A stretch of DNA of 64,000 nucleotides, taken from Bacteroidetes bacterium HGW-Bacteroidetes-10. Lineage in GTDB: Bacteria > Bacteroidota > Bacteroidia > Bacteroidales > UBA932. The translations under genes were made by a program, and so were the position numbers. This document shows, in pieces, positions 48,742-58,010 of this stretch. The notes below the pieces were generated by a model, which was given only the letters and a program-made list of their open reading frames with translations, searched no databases and was not told where the DNA came from. The first letter of the stretch is position 1, and the number at the start of each line of letters is the position of its first letter. The stretch covers positions 1-64,000 of the forward strand of contig PHDT01000005.1 of the NCBI GenBank assembly GCA_002842695.1, read 5' to 3'.

Positions 48742-50111
48742 AAAATGTATATCTGATAGGCATTGGCGGCATAGGGATGAGCGCTCTTGCAAGATACTAC
48801 AGACATGCCGGGTCAAATGTGGCCGGCTACGACAGAACACCCAGCAAACTCACACAGGAGCTGGAGAACGAAGGAATTGCAATACATTACGAAGACAATA
48901 CATATCTGATTCCTCAGCCATTCAGGGAGGAGGCAGAGGAGACTCTGGTTATATACACACCTGCAGTACCTGCAGATATGAGTGAACTTGAATATTTCGG
49001 TTCACGCCCATACCATATGGTAAAGCGCTCAAAAGCACTTGGAGTGATTGCTGCTGGCAAGAAGACCCTGGGTGTTGCCGGAACTCACGGAAAGACAACA
49101 ACTTCAACAATGCTGGCACATATCTTTACCTCTTCAGGCAAAGGGTGTACAGCTTTTCTTGGCGGAATTTCAAAAAATTACCATACAAACCTGCTTCTCT
49201 CAAACAGCGAATATCTGGTTGCTGAGGCCGATGAATTCGACCGCTCCTTCCTGCAGCTGTATCCTGATACTGCAATTATTACATCAACAGACGCAGATCA
49301 TCTTGACATTTACAACAACCACGAAAGTATAAAAGAGGCTTTTGCGGCATTTGCCTCGCAAGTAAAAGAGGGCGGCAAGCTGATCCTGAAAAAGGGTATT
49401 GTTCTGGATTCTCACCTGGCCGGGGGAGTAAGACAATTCACTTACAGCTTTGACTCTGTTGCAGATTTTTACGCAAAACATCTGGAACTTAACGAGAGTG
49501 GATACTTCAACTTTACTCTAGTACATCCTGGCGGAGAGATTAAAGATTGTACACTTGGTATTCCGGGCTGGGTAAACATAGAAAATGCCATTGCAGCATC
49601 TGCAGCAGCACTTCTTAACGGAATCGGCGAGAAGGAACTCAGAGAGGCCCTGGCAGCATTCAGCGGAGTGGAGAGAAGATTTGACATTCACATAAACACG
49701 CCAGCTATTTCATACATTGATGACTATGCTCACCATCCGAGAGAGATTTCAGCAGCAATAAGTTCTATCAGAAACATCTTCCCGGGAAGAAGACTGACAG
49801 CAGTATTTCAGCCACACCTCTATTCAAGGACCAGGGACTTTGCAGCAGATTTTGCAGAGAGCCTCAGTGCTCTGGATGAACTTATACTGCTTGACATTTA
49901 CCCTGCAAGAGAACTACCACTTGAAGGGATAACCTCAGCTGTGATTTTCGACAATGTTAAACTGGAAGATAAGGTTCTTATTAAAAAGGAAGAGCTGATG
50001 GATACACTTAAATCCAGAGACCTTGACATCCTTATTACATTCGGGGCCGGAGACATTGACCGCTTTATTTCACCAATTACCAACATGATAAAGGAGAGGT
50101 TCAATGTTTAA
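48738..50111 (+). CDS. murC: UDP-MurNAc--L-alanine ligase
   Basis: 457 residues. Motifs: YLIGIGGIGMSALARYYRHAG, GVAGTHGKTTTSTMLAHI (ATP-binding), LVAEADEFDRSFLQL, TSTDADHLDIYNN, FSGVERRFDIH, DDYAHHPREISAAI and FQPHLYSRTRDF. It attaches L-alanine to UDP-MurNAc, the first peptide step. It is placed after murG as in E. coli, but without the murB and ddl genes that follow there; these must lie elsewhere. It overlaps ftsQ by 8 bp. Confidence 0.97.
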   Translation: MKNVYLIGIGGIGMSALARYYRHAGSNVAGYDRTPSKLTQELENEGIAIHYEDNTYLIPQPFREEAEETLVIYTPAVPADMSELEYFGSRPYHMVKRSKALGVIAAGKKTLGVAGTHGKTTTSTMLAHIFTSSGKGCTAFLGGISKNYHTNLLLSNSEYLVAEADEFDRSFLQLYPDTAIITSTDADHLDIYNNHESIKEAFAAFASQVKEGGKLILKKGIVLDSHLAGGVRQFTYSFDSVADFYAKHLELNESGYFNFTLVHPGGEIKDCTLGIPGWVNIENAIAASAAALLNGIGEKELREALAAFSGVERRFDIHINTPAISYIDDYAHHPREISAAISSIRNIFPGRRLTAVFQPHLYSRTRDFAADFAESLSALDELILLDIYPARELPLEGITSAVIFDNVKLEDKVLIKKEELMDTLKSRDLDILITFGAGDIDRFISPITNMIKERFNV

Positions 50112-50922
50112 AAAAATACTCATATATACCGGCTATACCATACTGTTTGCTTCACTGGCGGCATATTTTGTCTTGTCATCCATGCTGGAGAAGCAGGAAA
50201 GCTCCAAGGTCAAGTGCAGAAGAATTGAAATTACTGTTCTTGACAGCGCCGTGAACAGATTTGTGACAATAGCAGAGATCCGCGGACTTATACAGGAGGA
50301 GGGAATCAATGTTAACGAAAGCAAGCTCAGACATATTAATCTTCACGAGCTTGAAAACATTCTGAATAACAGAACTGCAATCAGACGCTCAATAGTCAAC
50401 TACAGCGGGCAGGGAATTCTGCATGTACGAATTGAACAGAGGCGTCCTGTTCTCAGGCTGGAGACCGAAAACGGAGGATTCTACATGGACGAGACAGCAT
50501 ACATGTTTCCTTTGGTAAAGACATTTACATCTTATGTGCCTGTTGTAACAGGATTCATTCCTTTGAATCTTGTTCCGGGTTACAGAGGAAGAATAAAGGA
50601 GAACAGGGAGTGGGCAGAGGGAATGCTGGAACTGGGCCTCTTTATAGATAAAAACGAACTGCTTAACGCTCAGGTAGAGCAAATATTCATAGACGAAAAG
50701 GGAGACCTTCACATAATACCCCGGGTAGGGCAACATGAGATTGTGTTCGGCAAGCCGGACAATGTAGAGGCAAAATTCGAAAAACTGATGGCCTTCTATA
50801 ATCATGTAATACCTAATGCAGGATGGGACAAGTATAAAACAATCAGCCTGCAGTACAGCAATCAGATAGTTTGCACAAAAAGAGACAATAAAACAAAAAA
50901 TAATAAAAACCTGAACATATGA
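50104..50922 (+). CDS. ftsQ: FtsQ-type cell division protein
   Basis: 272 residues. One membrane helix (about 7-27, YTGYTILFASLAAYFVLSS), then a POTRA-like segment (CRRIEITVLDSAVNRFVTIAEIRGLIQ) and a beta domain (VRIEQRRPVLRLETENGGFYMDETAYMFPL). The last part carries the conserved-type QVEQIFIDEKGDLHIIPRVGQHEIVFGKPDNVEAKFEKL. It is more divergent than the neighbouring genes but its position between murC and ftsA and its topology fix the identity. It would link FtsL and the early divisome. It overlaps ftsA by 4 bp. Confidence 0.88.
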   Translation: MFKKILIYTGYTILFASLAAYFVLSSMLEKQESSKVKCRRIEITVLDSAVNRFVTIAEIRGLIQEEGINVNESKLRHINLHELENILNNRTAIRRSIVNYSGQGILHVRIEQRRPVLRLETENGGFYMDETAYMFPLVKTFTSYVPVVTGFIPLNLVPGYRGRIKENREWAEGMLELGLFIDKNELLNAQVEQIFIDEKGDLHIIPRVGQHEIVFGKPDNVEAKFEKLMAFYNHVIPNAGWDKYKTISLQYSNQIVCTKRDNKTKNNKNLNI

Positions 50923-52271
50923 AAACTTACACGGCAGCCGTTGACCTTGGCACTACAAAAGTTGTGAGCCTGGTTGGTGAAAAGAGCGAATCTGGATACA
51001 AAATCATTGCCTTTAAGGAGGCTCCGTCAAAGGGCATCATGAGAGGTGAGGTGGTTAATATCATGAATGTCCTTGAGTCGCTTAACCCTACTCTCGAGGA
51101 GATCAAAAACGAGAACAATATCGAGATTAAGGAGGTTTACGTAGGTATTGCTGGTCAGCACATCAGATGTACAGATGAAGGTTGCAAAAGGAACAGGCAA
51201 TATCCAGATCAGCTGATTACCCAGAAGGAGATCGATGATATGCGTGAAGAGATGTACAAAACAAGGGTTAATGCCGGTGAAAAAATTCTGCATGTAATTC
51301 CTCAGAGCTATAATGTTGACGACCACATTGGACAGACAGAGGTTGTTGGAATGGTAGGCAGCCAGGTTGAGGGTAACTATAAGATTTTTATTGGCAGAAC
51401 AAACTCTGCAGAACATAGTAAATCTGTTATCAACCGTGCCGGGCTTAAACTTAAGGAGCTGGTTCTTGAGCCTGTTGCATCTGCACTGGCAGTTGTATCT
51501 GAAGAGGAGATGGAGATGGGTGTTGCAATGGTTGATATTGGAGGTGGCACAACAGACCTTCTGATTATTGAAAATAACATTATCAGACATACAGCAGTTA
51601 TTCCTTTTGGTGGAAATTCAATTACAGAGGATCTGAAACAGGGATGCGGTGTATCTTCTAGAAATGCAGAGCAGATGAAAATTCAGTACGGCTCTTGCAT
51701 CACTGATTATGCTCCGGACAACAAGACTGTAGTTATACCTGGGATTGGCGGCCGTGATTCAAGGGAGGTCTCCTTCAAGGTTATTGCCAGTATAATCGAA
51801 GCAAGGGTTGCAGAGATTGTAGAGGCAATAATGTATGAGATAGAGCGCTCGGGATATCAGGAAAAACTTGCAGCAGGTATTGTTCTTACAGGAGGGGGAT
51901 CTCAGCTTGCACATATCTGTAACTATGTTAGTTACAAGACAGGCTACGAAACCAGAATTGCCTCTCCAAAAATAAATATTACCTTTGACTCTCCGGAAGC
52001 TGTGAGCAAACCAAGCTCTGCAACAGCTGTAGGACTGCTCATTTATGGCATTGAAAACAGCAAAAGTGATGCTGCATTGCCACAAAATGAAGGTAACAGA
52101 ATGGTAAATACTACACTCTTCCCTGAGGAGGAGATTGTGGCAGTTGAAGCTGCTCCTGTTAAAGAGGAGAAGAAACAGCCAAAGGCTGCCAGACAGGGAG
52201 GCGGCAAATTTATATCCAATATAAAGGATAGTATCAGCTTCTTTTTTGATTCAGGAGATAACGAAGCATAA
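50919..52271 (+). CDS. ftsA: Cell division protein FtsA
   Basis: 450 residues of the actin-like ATPase family: VDLGTTKVVSLVGE (phosphate 1), EVYVGIAGQHIRC in the 1C domain, AMVDIGGGTTDLLIIE (phosphate 2), and GIVLTGGGSQLAHI (adenosine). FtsA tethers FtsZ to the membrane through a C-terminal amphipathic helix. The C-terminal end here, GGGKFISNIKDSISFFFDSGDNEA, has a suitable amphipathic stretch (FISNIKDSISFFF). A proline/lysine-rich linker precedes it. It lies 2 bp before ftsZ. Confidence 0.96.
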   Translation: MKTYTAAVDLGTTKVVSLVGEKSESGYKIIAFKEAPSKGIMRGEVVNIMNVLESLNPTLEEIKNENNIEIKEVYVGIAGQHIRCTDEGCKRNRQYPDQLITQKEIDDMREEMYKTRVNAGEKILHVIPQSYNVDDHIGQTEVVGMVGSQVEGNYKIFIGRTNSAEHSKSVINRAGLKLKELVLEPVASALAVVSEEEMEMGVAMVDIGGGTTDLLIIENNIIRHTAVIPFGGNSITEDLKQGCGVSSRNAEQMKIQYGSCITDYAPDNKTVVIPGIGGRDSREVSFKVIASIIEARVAEIVEAIMYEIERSGYQEKLAAGIVLTGGGSQLAHICNYVSYKTGYETRIASPKINITFDSPEAVSKPSSATAVGLLIYGIENSKSDAALPQNEGNRMVNTTLFPEEEIVAVEAAPVKEEKKQPKAARQGGGKFISNIKDSISFFFDSGDNEA

Positions 52272-52273
52272 CA

Positions 52274-53662
52274 ATGGAAATGAAAGATATAATTCCGGTA
52301 AACTGGGAATCCAATAACTCTATCATTAAAGTGATAGGTGTTGGGGGCGGCGGCGGAAACGCAGTCAGCCAGATGTATCAGCAGGGGATAAAGGATGTAG
52401 ACTTTATGATCTGCAATACCGACACAATGGCTTTAAAAAACAGCCCTGTTACCGAAAAGGTACAGCTTGGCCACTCCCTTGCAAAAGGGCTGGGCGCCGG
52501 CTGTGATCCTGAGAGAGGTCGTGCGGCTGCAATGGAATCAATTGATCAGATCAGAGAGTCTCTGACCGGTCATACTGAGATGGTTTTTATTACAGCAGGA
52601 ATGGGCGGTGGCACCGGCACGGGAGCAGCTCCCGTAATTGCCAGGATTGCCCACGATATGGGTCTTCTGACAGTTGGAGTTGTTACTCTTCCTTTCCGTG
52701 ACGAAGGCCAGGAGTTCCTCAAGAGGGCAATTGTGGGAATTAAAGAGCTGGAGAGATATGTAGACAGCCTTCTGATTATTGACAATCAGAAAATTTACAA
52801 AATATTTGGTGAGCTTAACATTTTTGATGCATTTCCAAAGTCAAACTCTGTTTTGAGTTCGGCGGTAAAAGGTATAGCAGAGATCATCACCAGACCAGGT
52901 TTCATAAATGTTGACTTCGCAGACGTTAAAATGATAATGTCAAACAGCGGAATGGCACTTTTGGGAACAGGAACAGCTTCCGGAGAGAACAGAGCAATCC
53001 GTGCTGTTGAAGAGGCATTTTCATCTCCATTGCTTAACGATTATGACCTTAAAACTGCAAAGGGTGTTCTTGTTAACATCACTTCAAGCAACAATAATGG
53101 TCTTACAATGGCTGAGCTCTCTCAGATAATGGACTACATCAAGGAGTACACAGGTGACCGTGTAATGAAGTTCAAGAGAGGTGTGGTAAATGATCCGGAA
53201 ATTGGAGAAGCAATTAGTGTTACTGTAGTCGCTACAGGCTTTGACATGCACTCGCTTCCTCAGATTTCCACAGAAGGGGACAGACTTGTAGAGACTGTTA
53301 CACTTGGCGAAGATTACCAGATTCCTGCAAACAAACCACAGGTTGTGATTGACCTTAAAAATCACGGAGTGGAACTTCCTGTTAACAGGCCAGAGAGGGC
53401 AAAGACAACTTTTACTCCTAAACAAGTTTCAGATACACCAAGAGAAAAACCTGCTCTCATTATGGGTGCAGAGGATAATATAGTTGAGCTGGAGACACAA
53501 CCTGCTTACATTAGAAGACGAGTTATGATTAACAAGGAGGAGAGGCCTGCACCTCAGCAGCCTGCCGAGAACAGGGGCAGCGGATCTCTAAGAATTGAAG
53601 AGAGAGATGGCAAGCAGCACCTTATGTCAGATAACTCATACCTTCATCAAACACAAGACTAA
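52274..53662 (+). CDS. ftsZ: Cell division protein FtsZ
   Basis: 462 residues. Tubulin-like GTPase with [19 protein letters not shown] near the N-terminus, the signature loop [20 protein letters not shown] (about 111-130), [18 protein letters not shown] and the T7 loop region [13 protein letters not shown] long variable linker (about 320-445) with basic and proline-rich patches leads to a C-terminal tail [11 protein letters not shown], which resembles the conserved Bacteroidetes end with an NSFLH/NSYLH motif used to bind FtsA. FtsZ forms the Z ring. It closes the dcw cluster; gltX follows 9 bp later. Confidence 0.97.
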   Translation: MEMKDIIPVNWESNNSIIKVIGVGGGGGNAVSQMYQQGIKDVDFMICNTDTMALKNSPVTEKVQLGHSLAKGLGAGCDPERGRAAAMESIDQIRESLTGHTEMVFITAGMGGGTGTGAAPVIARIAHDMGLLTVGVVTLPFRDEGQEFLKRAIVGIKELERYVDSLLIIDNQKIYKIFGELNIFDAFPKSNSVLSSAVKGIAEIITRPGFINVDFADVKMIMSNSGMALLGTGTASGENRAIRAVEEAFSSPLLNDYDLKTAKGVLVNITSSNNNGLTMAELSQIMDYIKEYTGDRVMKFKRGVVNDPEIGEAISVTVVATGFDMHSLPQISTEGDRLVETVTLGEDYQIPANKPQVVIDLKNHGVELPVNRPERAKTTFTPKQVSDTPREKPALIMGAEDNIVELETQPAYIRRRVMINKEERPAPQQPAENRGSGSLRIEERDGKQHLMSDNSYLHQTQD

Positions 53663-53671
53663 TTAAAAGAG

Positions 53672-55216
53672 ATGACCGGAAGAACACGAGTTCGTTTTGC
53701 GCCAAGCCCTACAGGCCCTCTTCACATGGGGGGCGTGCGTACTGCTTTGTACAACTACCTTTATGCAAAACAGAGAGGGGGAGATTTTATTTTAAGAATT
53801 GAGGACACAGATTCTCAGAGATTCGTACCCGGAGCAGAAGAGTACATTATCGAGGCTCTTGCCTGGTGCGGTATCTCTCCGGATGAAGGGGTGGAAAACG
53901 GGAAAATGGCAGAAACGCCATCCGAAAAGCATCCGCACGCCCCCTACAGACAGTCTCAGAGAAAACCTCTGTACAGAAAATACGCCGAGCAACTTATTGA
54001 AAATGGGTTTGCATACTACGCATTCGACACATCAGAGGAGCTTGATGCATACAGGAAAGAGGCAGAAGCAGGCGGAGATACCTTTACCTACAACTATCAG
54101 GTAAGGGAGAAACTGGCAACATCACTTAAATTATCTCCCGCGGAGACAGCCGAAAGACTCTCTTCGGGCAACCACTGGGTTATAAGGTTCAAAATGCCTG
54201 TTGACAGAATCGTAAAAATGACTGACCTTATAAGGGGAGATATTGAGGTCAACTCAAGCACCCTTGATGATAAGGTTCTGTGGAAAGCTGCAGATGAGCT
54301 GCCAACATATCACCTGGCCAATATTGTGGATGATCACCTGATGGAGATAACCGATGTTATCCGCGGAGAAGAGTGGCTTCCCTCCCTCCCTCTCCACTAT
54401 ATGCTTTATGAAGCTTTCGGCTGGGCCGGTTCAAAGCCCAATTTTGCACACCTTTCACTTCTTCTCAAGCCTGACGGTAAAGGAAAACTGAGTAAACGCG
54501 ACGGAGACAGACTTGGATTCCCGGTTTTCCCGCTGGAGTGGAAAAACAGCGAAGGCGAAATCTCAAGCGGTTATCGCGAAGAGGGATATTTCCCTGAAGC
54601 TTTTGTTAATCTGCTTGCGTTCCTGGGATGGAATCCAGGCACTGAAAAAGAGATCTTTACACTTGAAGAGCTCTCAGAGGCATTCTCACTTGACAGAGTT
54701 GTAAAATCAGGAGCAAAGTTTAATCCCGACAAGGCAAAATGGTTCAATCAGGAGTATCTCAGAATGAGGGATACCTCTGCTCTTGCAAATGAATTTGCGG
54801 CACTGCTTAACACAAAAGGTATATCAAGACCAATTGCATATATTGAACAAGTTGTAGAGTTAATCAAAGAAAGAGCTCATTTTGTGAAGGATTTCTGGGA
54901 GCTCTCAGATTACTTTTTTACAGCACCGGACACTTACGACCAGACAGTAAAAAACAAGTTCTGGAAGGAGGAGACCCCTTCTGTTCTTGAAAGTATTGCT
55001 AAAATGCTGGAATCTCTGGAACCATTTACAAAAGAGAATATTGAGCATAGCCTCTCCCCTTTCATTAAAGAGAATGGATGGCAGATGGGTGCTGTAATGA
55101 ATACGCTCAGGCTTGCCATGGTTGGAGCATCCAGGGGAGCCGGGGTTGCAGATATAATGGCACTTACAGGCAAACAGGAGACAATCTCCAGAATTGAAAA
55201 GCTTGCAAAAAGCTGA
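53672..55216 (+). CDS. gltX: Glutamyl-tRNA synthetase
   Basis: 514 residues. Class I synthetase motifs: RFAPSPTGPLHMGGVRTALYNYL (HIGH equivalent HMGG, about 16-19), RIEDTDSQRFVPGAEEYI, and KGKLSKRDGDRLGFP (KMSKS equivalent). The C-terminal anticodon-binding part is helical. It charges tRNA-Glu. Placement right after ftsZ (9 bp) suggests read-through from the division cluster. Length is normal. It ends 43 bp before a clear bidirectional terminator. Confidence 0.97.
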   Translation: MTGRTRVRFAPSPTGPLHMGGVRTALYNYLYAKQRGGDFILRIEDTDSQRFVPGAEEYIIEALAWCGISPDEGVENGKMAETPSEKHPHAPYRQSQRKPLYRKYAEQLIENGFAYYAFDTSEELDAYRKEAEAGGDTFTYNYQVREKLATSLKLSPAETAERLSSGNHWVIRFKMPVDRIVKMTDLIRGDIEVNSSTLDDKVLWKAADELPTYHLANIVDDHLMEITDVIRGEEWLPSLPLHYMLYEAFGWAGSKPNFAHLSLLLKPDGKGKLSKRDGDRLGFPVFPLEWKNSEGEISSGYREEGYFPEAFVNLLAFLGWNPGTEKEIFTLEELSEAFSLDRVVKSGAKFNPDKAKWFNQEYLRMRDTSALANEFAALLNTKGISRPIAYIEQVVELIKERAHFVKDFWELSDYFFTAPDTYDQTVKNKFWKEETPSVLESIAKMLESLEPFTKENIEHSLSPFIKENGWQMGAVMNTLRLAMVGASRGAGVADIMALTGKQETISRIEKLAKS

Positions 55217-55259
55217 ATCTGAAAAGATAAAAGAATCCAACTGATTAAATATTAAACAA

Positions 55260-55295
55260 AAAACACCGGGGTTGCATGAACAGCTCCGGTGTTTT
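55260..55295. terminator. Bidirectional terminator between gltX and galE
   Basis: AAAACACCGG (55260-55269) pairs with CCGGTGTTTT (55286-55295) around a 16-nt loop, with A and T tracts on the outside. It can end the long dcw-gltX transcript (+) and the galE transcript (-). Confidence 0.88.
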
Positions 55296-55312
55296 ACTTT
55301 TATGTCAGATTG

Positions 55313-56359
55313 CTATTTAGATCTTATTTTTTTCTCCCATTTCCAGGCAGACCTGAAAACCTCGTCCAGAGGTGTATCAGCACTCCATCCCAGAACAGCG
55401 TTGGCTTTCGAAGGATCTGCCCATACTTGCTCCACATCTCCTGCCCTTCTTCCTGCAATCCTGTAGTTTACATCTACTCCTGTAGCCTCCTTGAACATAT
55501 TCACAACTTCAAGAACAGATAACCCGCGACCTGTACCCAGGTTGAAATACTCAATATTACCATCCATTTCATCTGCCTTTTCGAGCATTCTGTCAACTGC
55601 CTTTACATGGGCCTTTGCCAGGTCACATACATAAATATAGTCGCGAATGCATGAACCGTCAGGAGTGTTGTAATCATTTCCGAATACACTCAGATGATCA
55701 CGCAGTCCAATTGCTGTCTGAGTAACAAAAGGAAGAAGATTCTGAGGAACGCCTCTTGGCAACTCCCCAATCTGAGCAGAGGGATGGGCTCCTACGGGAT
55801 TAAAATATCTGAGTGCAATCACTTTAAGAGCACCATTCAGGGCCAGGGCAGCATCAGCAAGAATCTCTTCACTCATCTGCTTTGTTTTTCCGTAAGGAGA
55901 GGTAGCCGGTTGCAGCGGGGCCGATTCACTTACAGGAAGATGCTCCGGTTTAGGCTGACCATATACAGTGCATGAGGATGAGAAAACCACAGATCCCCTC
56001 CTGCCGCCTGCGCTCATTTCCGACAGCAGACACAACAGTGATGAGAGATTGTTATGATAGTACTCCAGCGGTTTTTCCACACTCTCTCCCACAGCCTTAT
56101 ATGCTGCAAAATGTATTGCGGCCGAAATATCAGGGTGTTTCGCAAACAACACTCTCATGTGATCCTTGTCTGCACAGTCAAGTTCAAGAAACGTAATCTT
56201 TTTACCAAGAATACTCTCAATATTATCAATGACTTCGGGAGTTGAGTTTGAAAAATTATCAACCACAACAACTTCATACCCGGCGGCATCCAGTTCAACA
56301 ACTGTATGTGACCCGATGTATCCTGTTCCTCCTGTAACCAGAATTTTTGCCTTTTTCAT
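55313..56359 (-). CDS. galE: UDP-glucose 4-epimerase
   Basis: 348 residues of the extended SDR family. NAD-binding motif VTGGTGYIGSHTVVEL (about 8-23), VVVVDNFSNSTPEVIDNIE, the catalytic serine region VVFSSSCTVYGQPK, and the YxxxK motif SPYGKTKQMSEE (Tyr about 156). RYFNPVGAHPS and ITGRRAGD-like AGRRAGDVEQVWADP follow. It interconverts UDP-glucose and UDP-galactose for surface polysaccharide precursors. The ATG directly abuts the stop codon of the aminotransferase gene, so the two form an operon with a probable common role in envelope sugars. Confidence 0.95.
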   Translation of the reverse strand: MKKAKILVTGGTGYIGSHTVVELDAAGYEVVVVDNFSNSTPEVIDNIESILGKKITFLELDCADKDHMRVLFAKHPDISAAIHFAAYKAVGESVEKPLEYYHNNLSSLLCLLSEMSAGGRRGSVVFSSSCTVYGQPKPEHLPVSESAPLQPATSPYGKTKQMSEEILADAALALNGALKVIALRYFNPVGAHPSAQIGELPRGVPQNLLPFVTQTAIGLRDHLSVFGNDYNTPDGSCIRDYIYVCDLAKAHVKAVDRMLEKADEMDGNIEYFNLGTGRGLSVLEVVNMFKEATGVDVNYRIAGRRAGDVEQVWADPSKANAVLGWSADTPLDEVFRSAWKWEKKIRSK

Positions 56360-57487
56360 CTATTTGTTTCCTGCTATAAAGCTTTTAATTGTTTCTGCAA
56401 TATATTTCTGCTCTTCAAAGGTGAGCTCTGTATGCATCGGTAGTGAGAGCACCTCCCTTGCAAGCCGTACGGATACATCTGTTGAAGATCTTTTAACAAC
56501 CCTCTCTCTGAAAGCGGGCTGAGCTTCAATTGGATGAGGATAGTATACCATTGAAGGAATTCCCTTTGAGGCAAGATAAGCTTTCAAAGCATCCCTCTCC
56601 CTGTACTGTATGGTAAACTGGTGATATACATGCGTAGAAAAGGACTCCTCAAACGGAAGTGTTATCTCCTCCACATCTGCAAGCATCTCTCTGTATCTTG
56701 AAGCGGCCTCCTGCCTTGCGGCAGTATAAGTGTCAAGTCTTGACAGCTTTACCCTCAGAACAGCTGCCTGAATAGTGTCAAGTCGCGAGTTGCAACCTAC
56801 AATATCGTGCCTGTACTTCTCTTTCTGACCATGGTTGGCAATCATTTTAAGTCTCTCTGCAAGATATGCATTCGAAGAGAAGATTGCCCCCCCGTCTCCG
56901 TAACACCCAAGGTTTTTTGATGGAAAAAATGATGTGCACCCAATATCCCCTATTGTTCCGCAGCTTTTGCTCTCCCCGTTTGAAAAATGAAATTTTGCAC
57001 CCAAAGCCTGAGCATTATCCTCAATTACTTTAAGGCCCAGTTTCTGAGCAGCTGCCATCACACCCGCCATATCTGCAGAGTGACCAAAGAGATGGACAGG
57101 CATTACGGCCCTTGTCTTTTCTGAAACAACTTTCTCAATCTCTTCCGGATTAATGTTGAAATTTTTTGGAGATACATCTGCCAGAACCGGAACAAGTCCC
57201 AGAAGTGCGACTACCTCTGCAGTGGCAGCGTAGGTAAATGCAGGCAGAATTACTTCATCGCCGGGCTTAAGCTCCAGGGCCATGAGCGCAATCTGAAGTG
57301 CATCGGTGCCATTGGCACACGGGATAACATATTTACCTCCAAGATATGACCCCAGCTCTCCGGCAAACTTATCAACTTCACTGCCGTTAATGAAGTGAGC
57401 TTCCTCAATCACTGATGCAACGGCATTGTCAATCTCATCCTTAATATTGCGGTACTGACCCCTGAGGTCCAACATCTGAATGTTCAT
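56360..57487 (-). CDS. DegT/DnrJ/EryC1/StrS-family sugar aminotransferase
   Basis: 375 residues from the ATG at 57487; a longer open frame upstream is not conserved-looking. PLP fold type I: VIPCANGTDALQIALMAL, DEVILPAFTYAATAEVVALLG, MPVHLFGHSADM, VIEDNAQALGAKF, and the PLP lysine in SFFPSKNLGCYGDGGAIF. Such enzymes aminate nucleotide-linked keto-sugars during O-antigen, capsule or glycan synthesis. The exact sugar cannot be told. It shares the transcript with galE and has a very good promoter divergent from rpiB. Confidence 0.92.
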   Translation of the reverse strand: MNIQMLDLRGQYRNIKDEIDNAVASVIEEAHFINGSEVDKFAGELGSYLGGKYVIPCANGTDALQIALMALELKPGDEVILPAFTYAATAEVVALLGLVPVLADVSPKNFNINPEEIEKVVSEKTRAVMPVHLFGHSADMAGVMAAAQKLGLKVIEDNAQALGAKFHFSNGESKSCGTIGDIGCTSFFPSKNLGCYGDGGAIFSSNAYLAERLKMIANHGQKEKYRHDIVGCNSRLDTIQAAVLRVKLSRLDTYTAARQEAASRYREMLADVEEITLPFEESFSTHVYHQFTIQYRERDALKAYLASKGIPSMVYYPHPIEAQPAFRERVVKRSSTDVSVRLAREVLSLPMHTELTFEEQKYIAETIKSFIAGNK

Positions 57488-57507
57488 ATAATCGGTTGTT
57501 TGGACAA

Positions 57508-57537
57508 CAAATGTAGTAAATATCCTCCTTGAGCCAA
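57508..57537 (-). promoter_or_regulatory. Promoter of the aminotransferase-galE operon
   Basis: On the minus strand TTG (57535-57537), a 19-bp spacer, then TACATTTG (57508-57515), a textbook Bacteroidetes promoter. The ATG at 57487 is about 20 nt further on. Confidence 0.75.
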
Positions 57538-57558
57538 TAAAATAAAATGTTAACTTTG
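57529..57558 (+). promoter_or_regulatory. Promoter of rpiB-truB, back to back with the leftward promoter
   Basis: TTG (57529-57531), 19 bp, TAACTTTG (57551-57558), then the rpiB ATG at 57564, only 5 bp after the box, so the mRNA should be leaderless. The -33 elements of the two promoters form the palindrome TTG-AGC-CAA (57529-57537). Confidence 0.75.
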
Positions 57559-57563
57559 CCGCC

Positions 57564-58010
57564 ATGAATAAACTGACAAAAAGCATAGGAATTGCATCCG
57601 ATCATGCCGGATACGAACTCAAGGAGCTGCTCAAAAAAGAGCTGGCTGCCAGAGGATATACAGTTGAAGATTTTGGAACTCACTCTGCTGAAAGCATGGA
57701 CTACCCAGATGTAGCCCACCCGCTTGCATCTGCTGTGGAGAGCGGTAAGCTTCCGCAAGGCATTGCCATATGCGGCTCCGGCAACGGAATAAGCATGACT
57801 GTAAACAAACATGCTGGAATCAGGGCAGCACTATGCTGGACTCCGGAGCTGGCAAAGCTTGCCAGAAACCATAATGATGCAAACATCCTTTCACTTCCGG
57901 CACGTTTTATCTCGGAAGAAATGGCTAAAGAGATTCTTGAGGCATTTCTCACATCTGAATTTGAAGGCGGCAGACATGCAAACAGGGTTAATAAAATCGG
58001 GTGCCGATGA
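57564..58010 (+). CDS. rpiB: Ribose 5-phosphate isomerase B
   Basis: 148 residues of the RpiB/LacAB family: IGIASDHAGYELKELLKKEL, VEDFGTHSAESMDYPDVAHPLASAV, GIAICGSGNGISMTVNKHAGIRAALCW and HNDANILSLPARFIS. The CGSGNG motif with its cysteine is typical of RpiB. It interconverts ribose 5-phosphate and ribulose 5-phosphate in the cytoplasm. The stop codon overlaps the truB start (ATGA). The mRNA is predicted to be leaderless. Confidence 0.95.
   Translation: MNKLTKSIGIASDHAGYELKELLKKELAARGYTVEDFGTHSAESMDYPDVAHPLASAVESGKLPQGIAICGSGNGISMTVNKHAGIRAALCWTPELAKLARNHNDANILSLPARFISEEMAKEILEAFLTSEFEGGRHANRVNKIGCR

Noticed and set aside
51027-51590. Long antisense open frame inside ftsA (187 codons, minus strand)
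   Set aside because: It is opposite a well-conserved FtsA, has no promoter or family-like motif, and its composition is typical of antisense frames.
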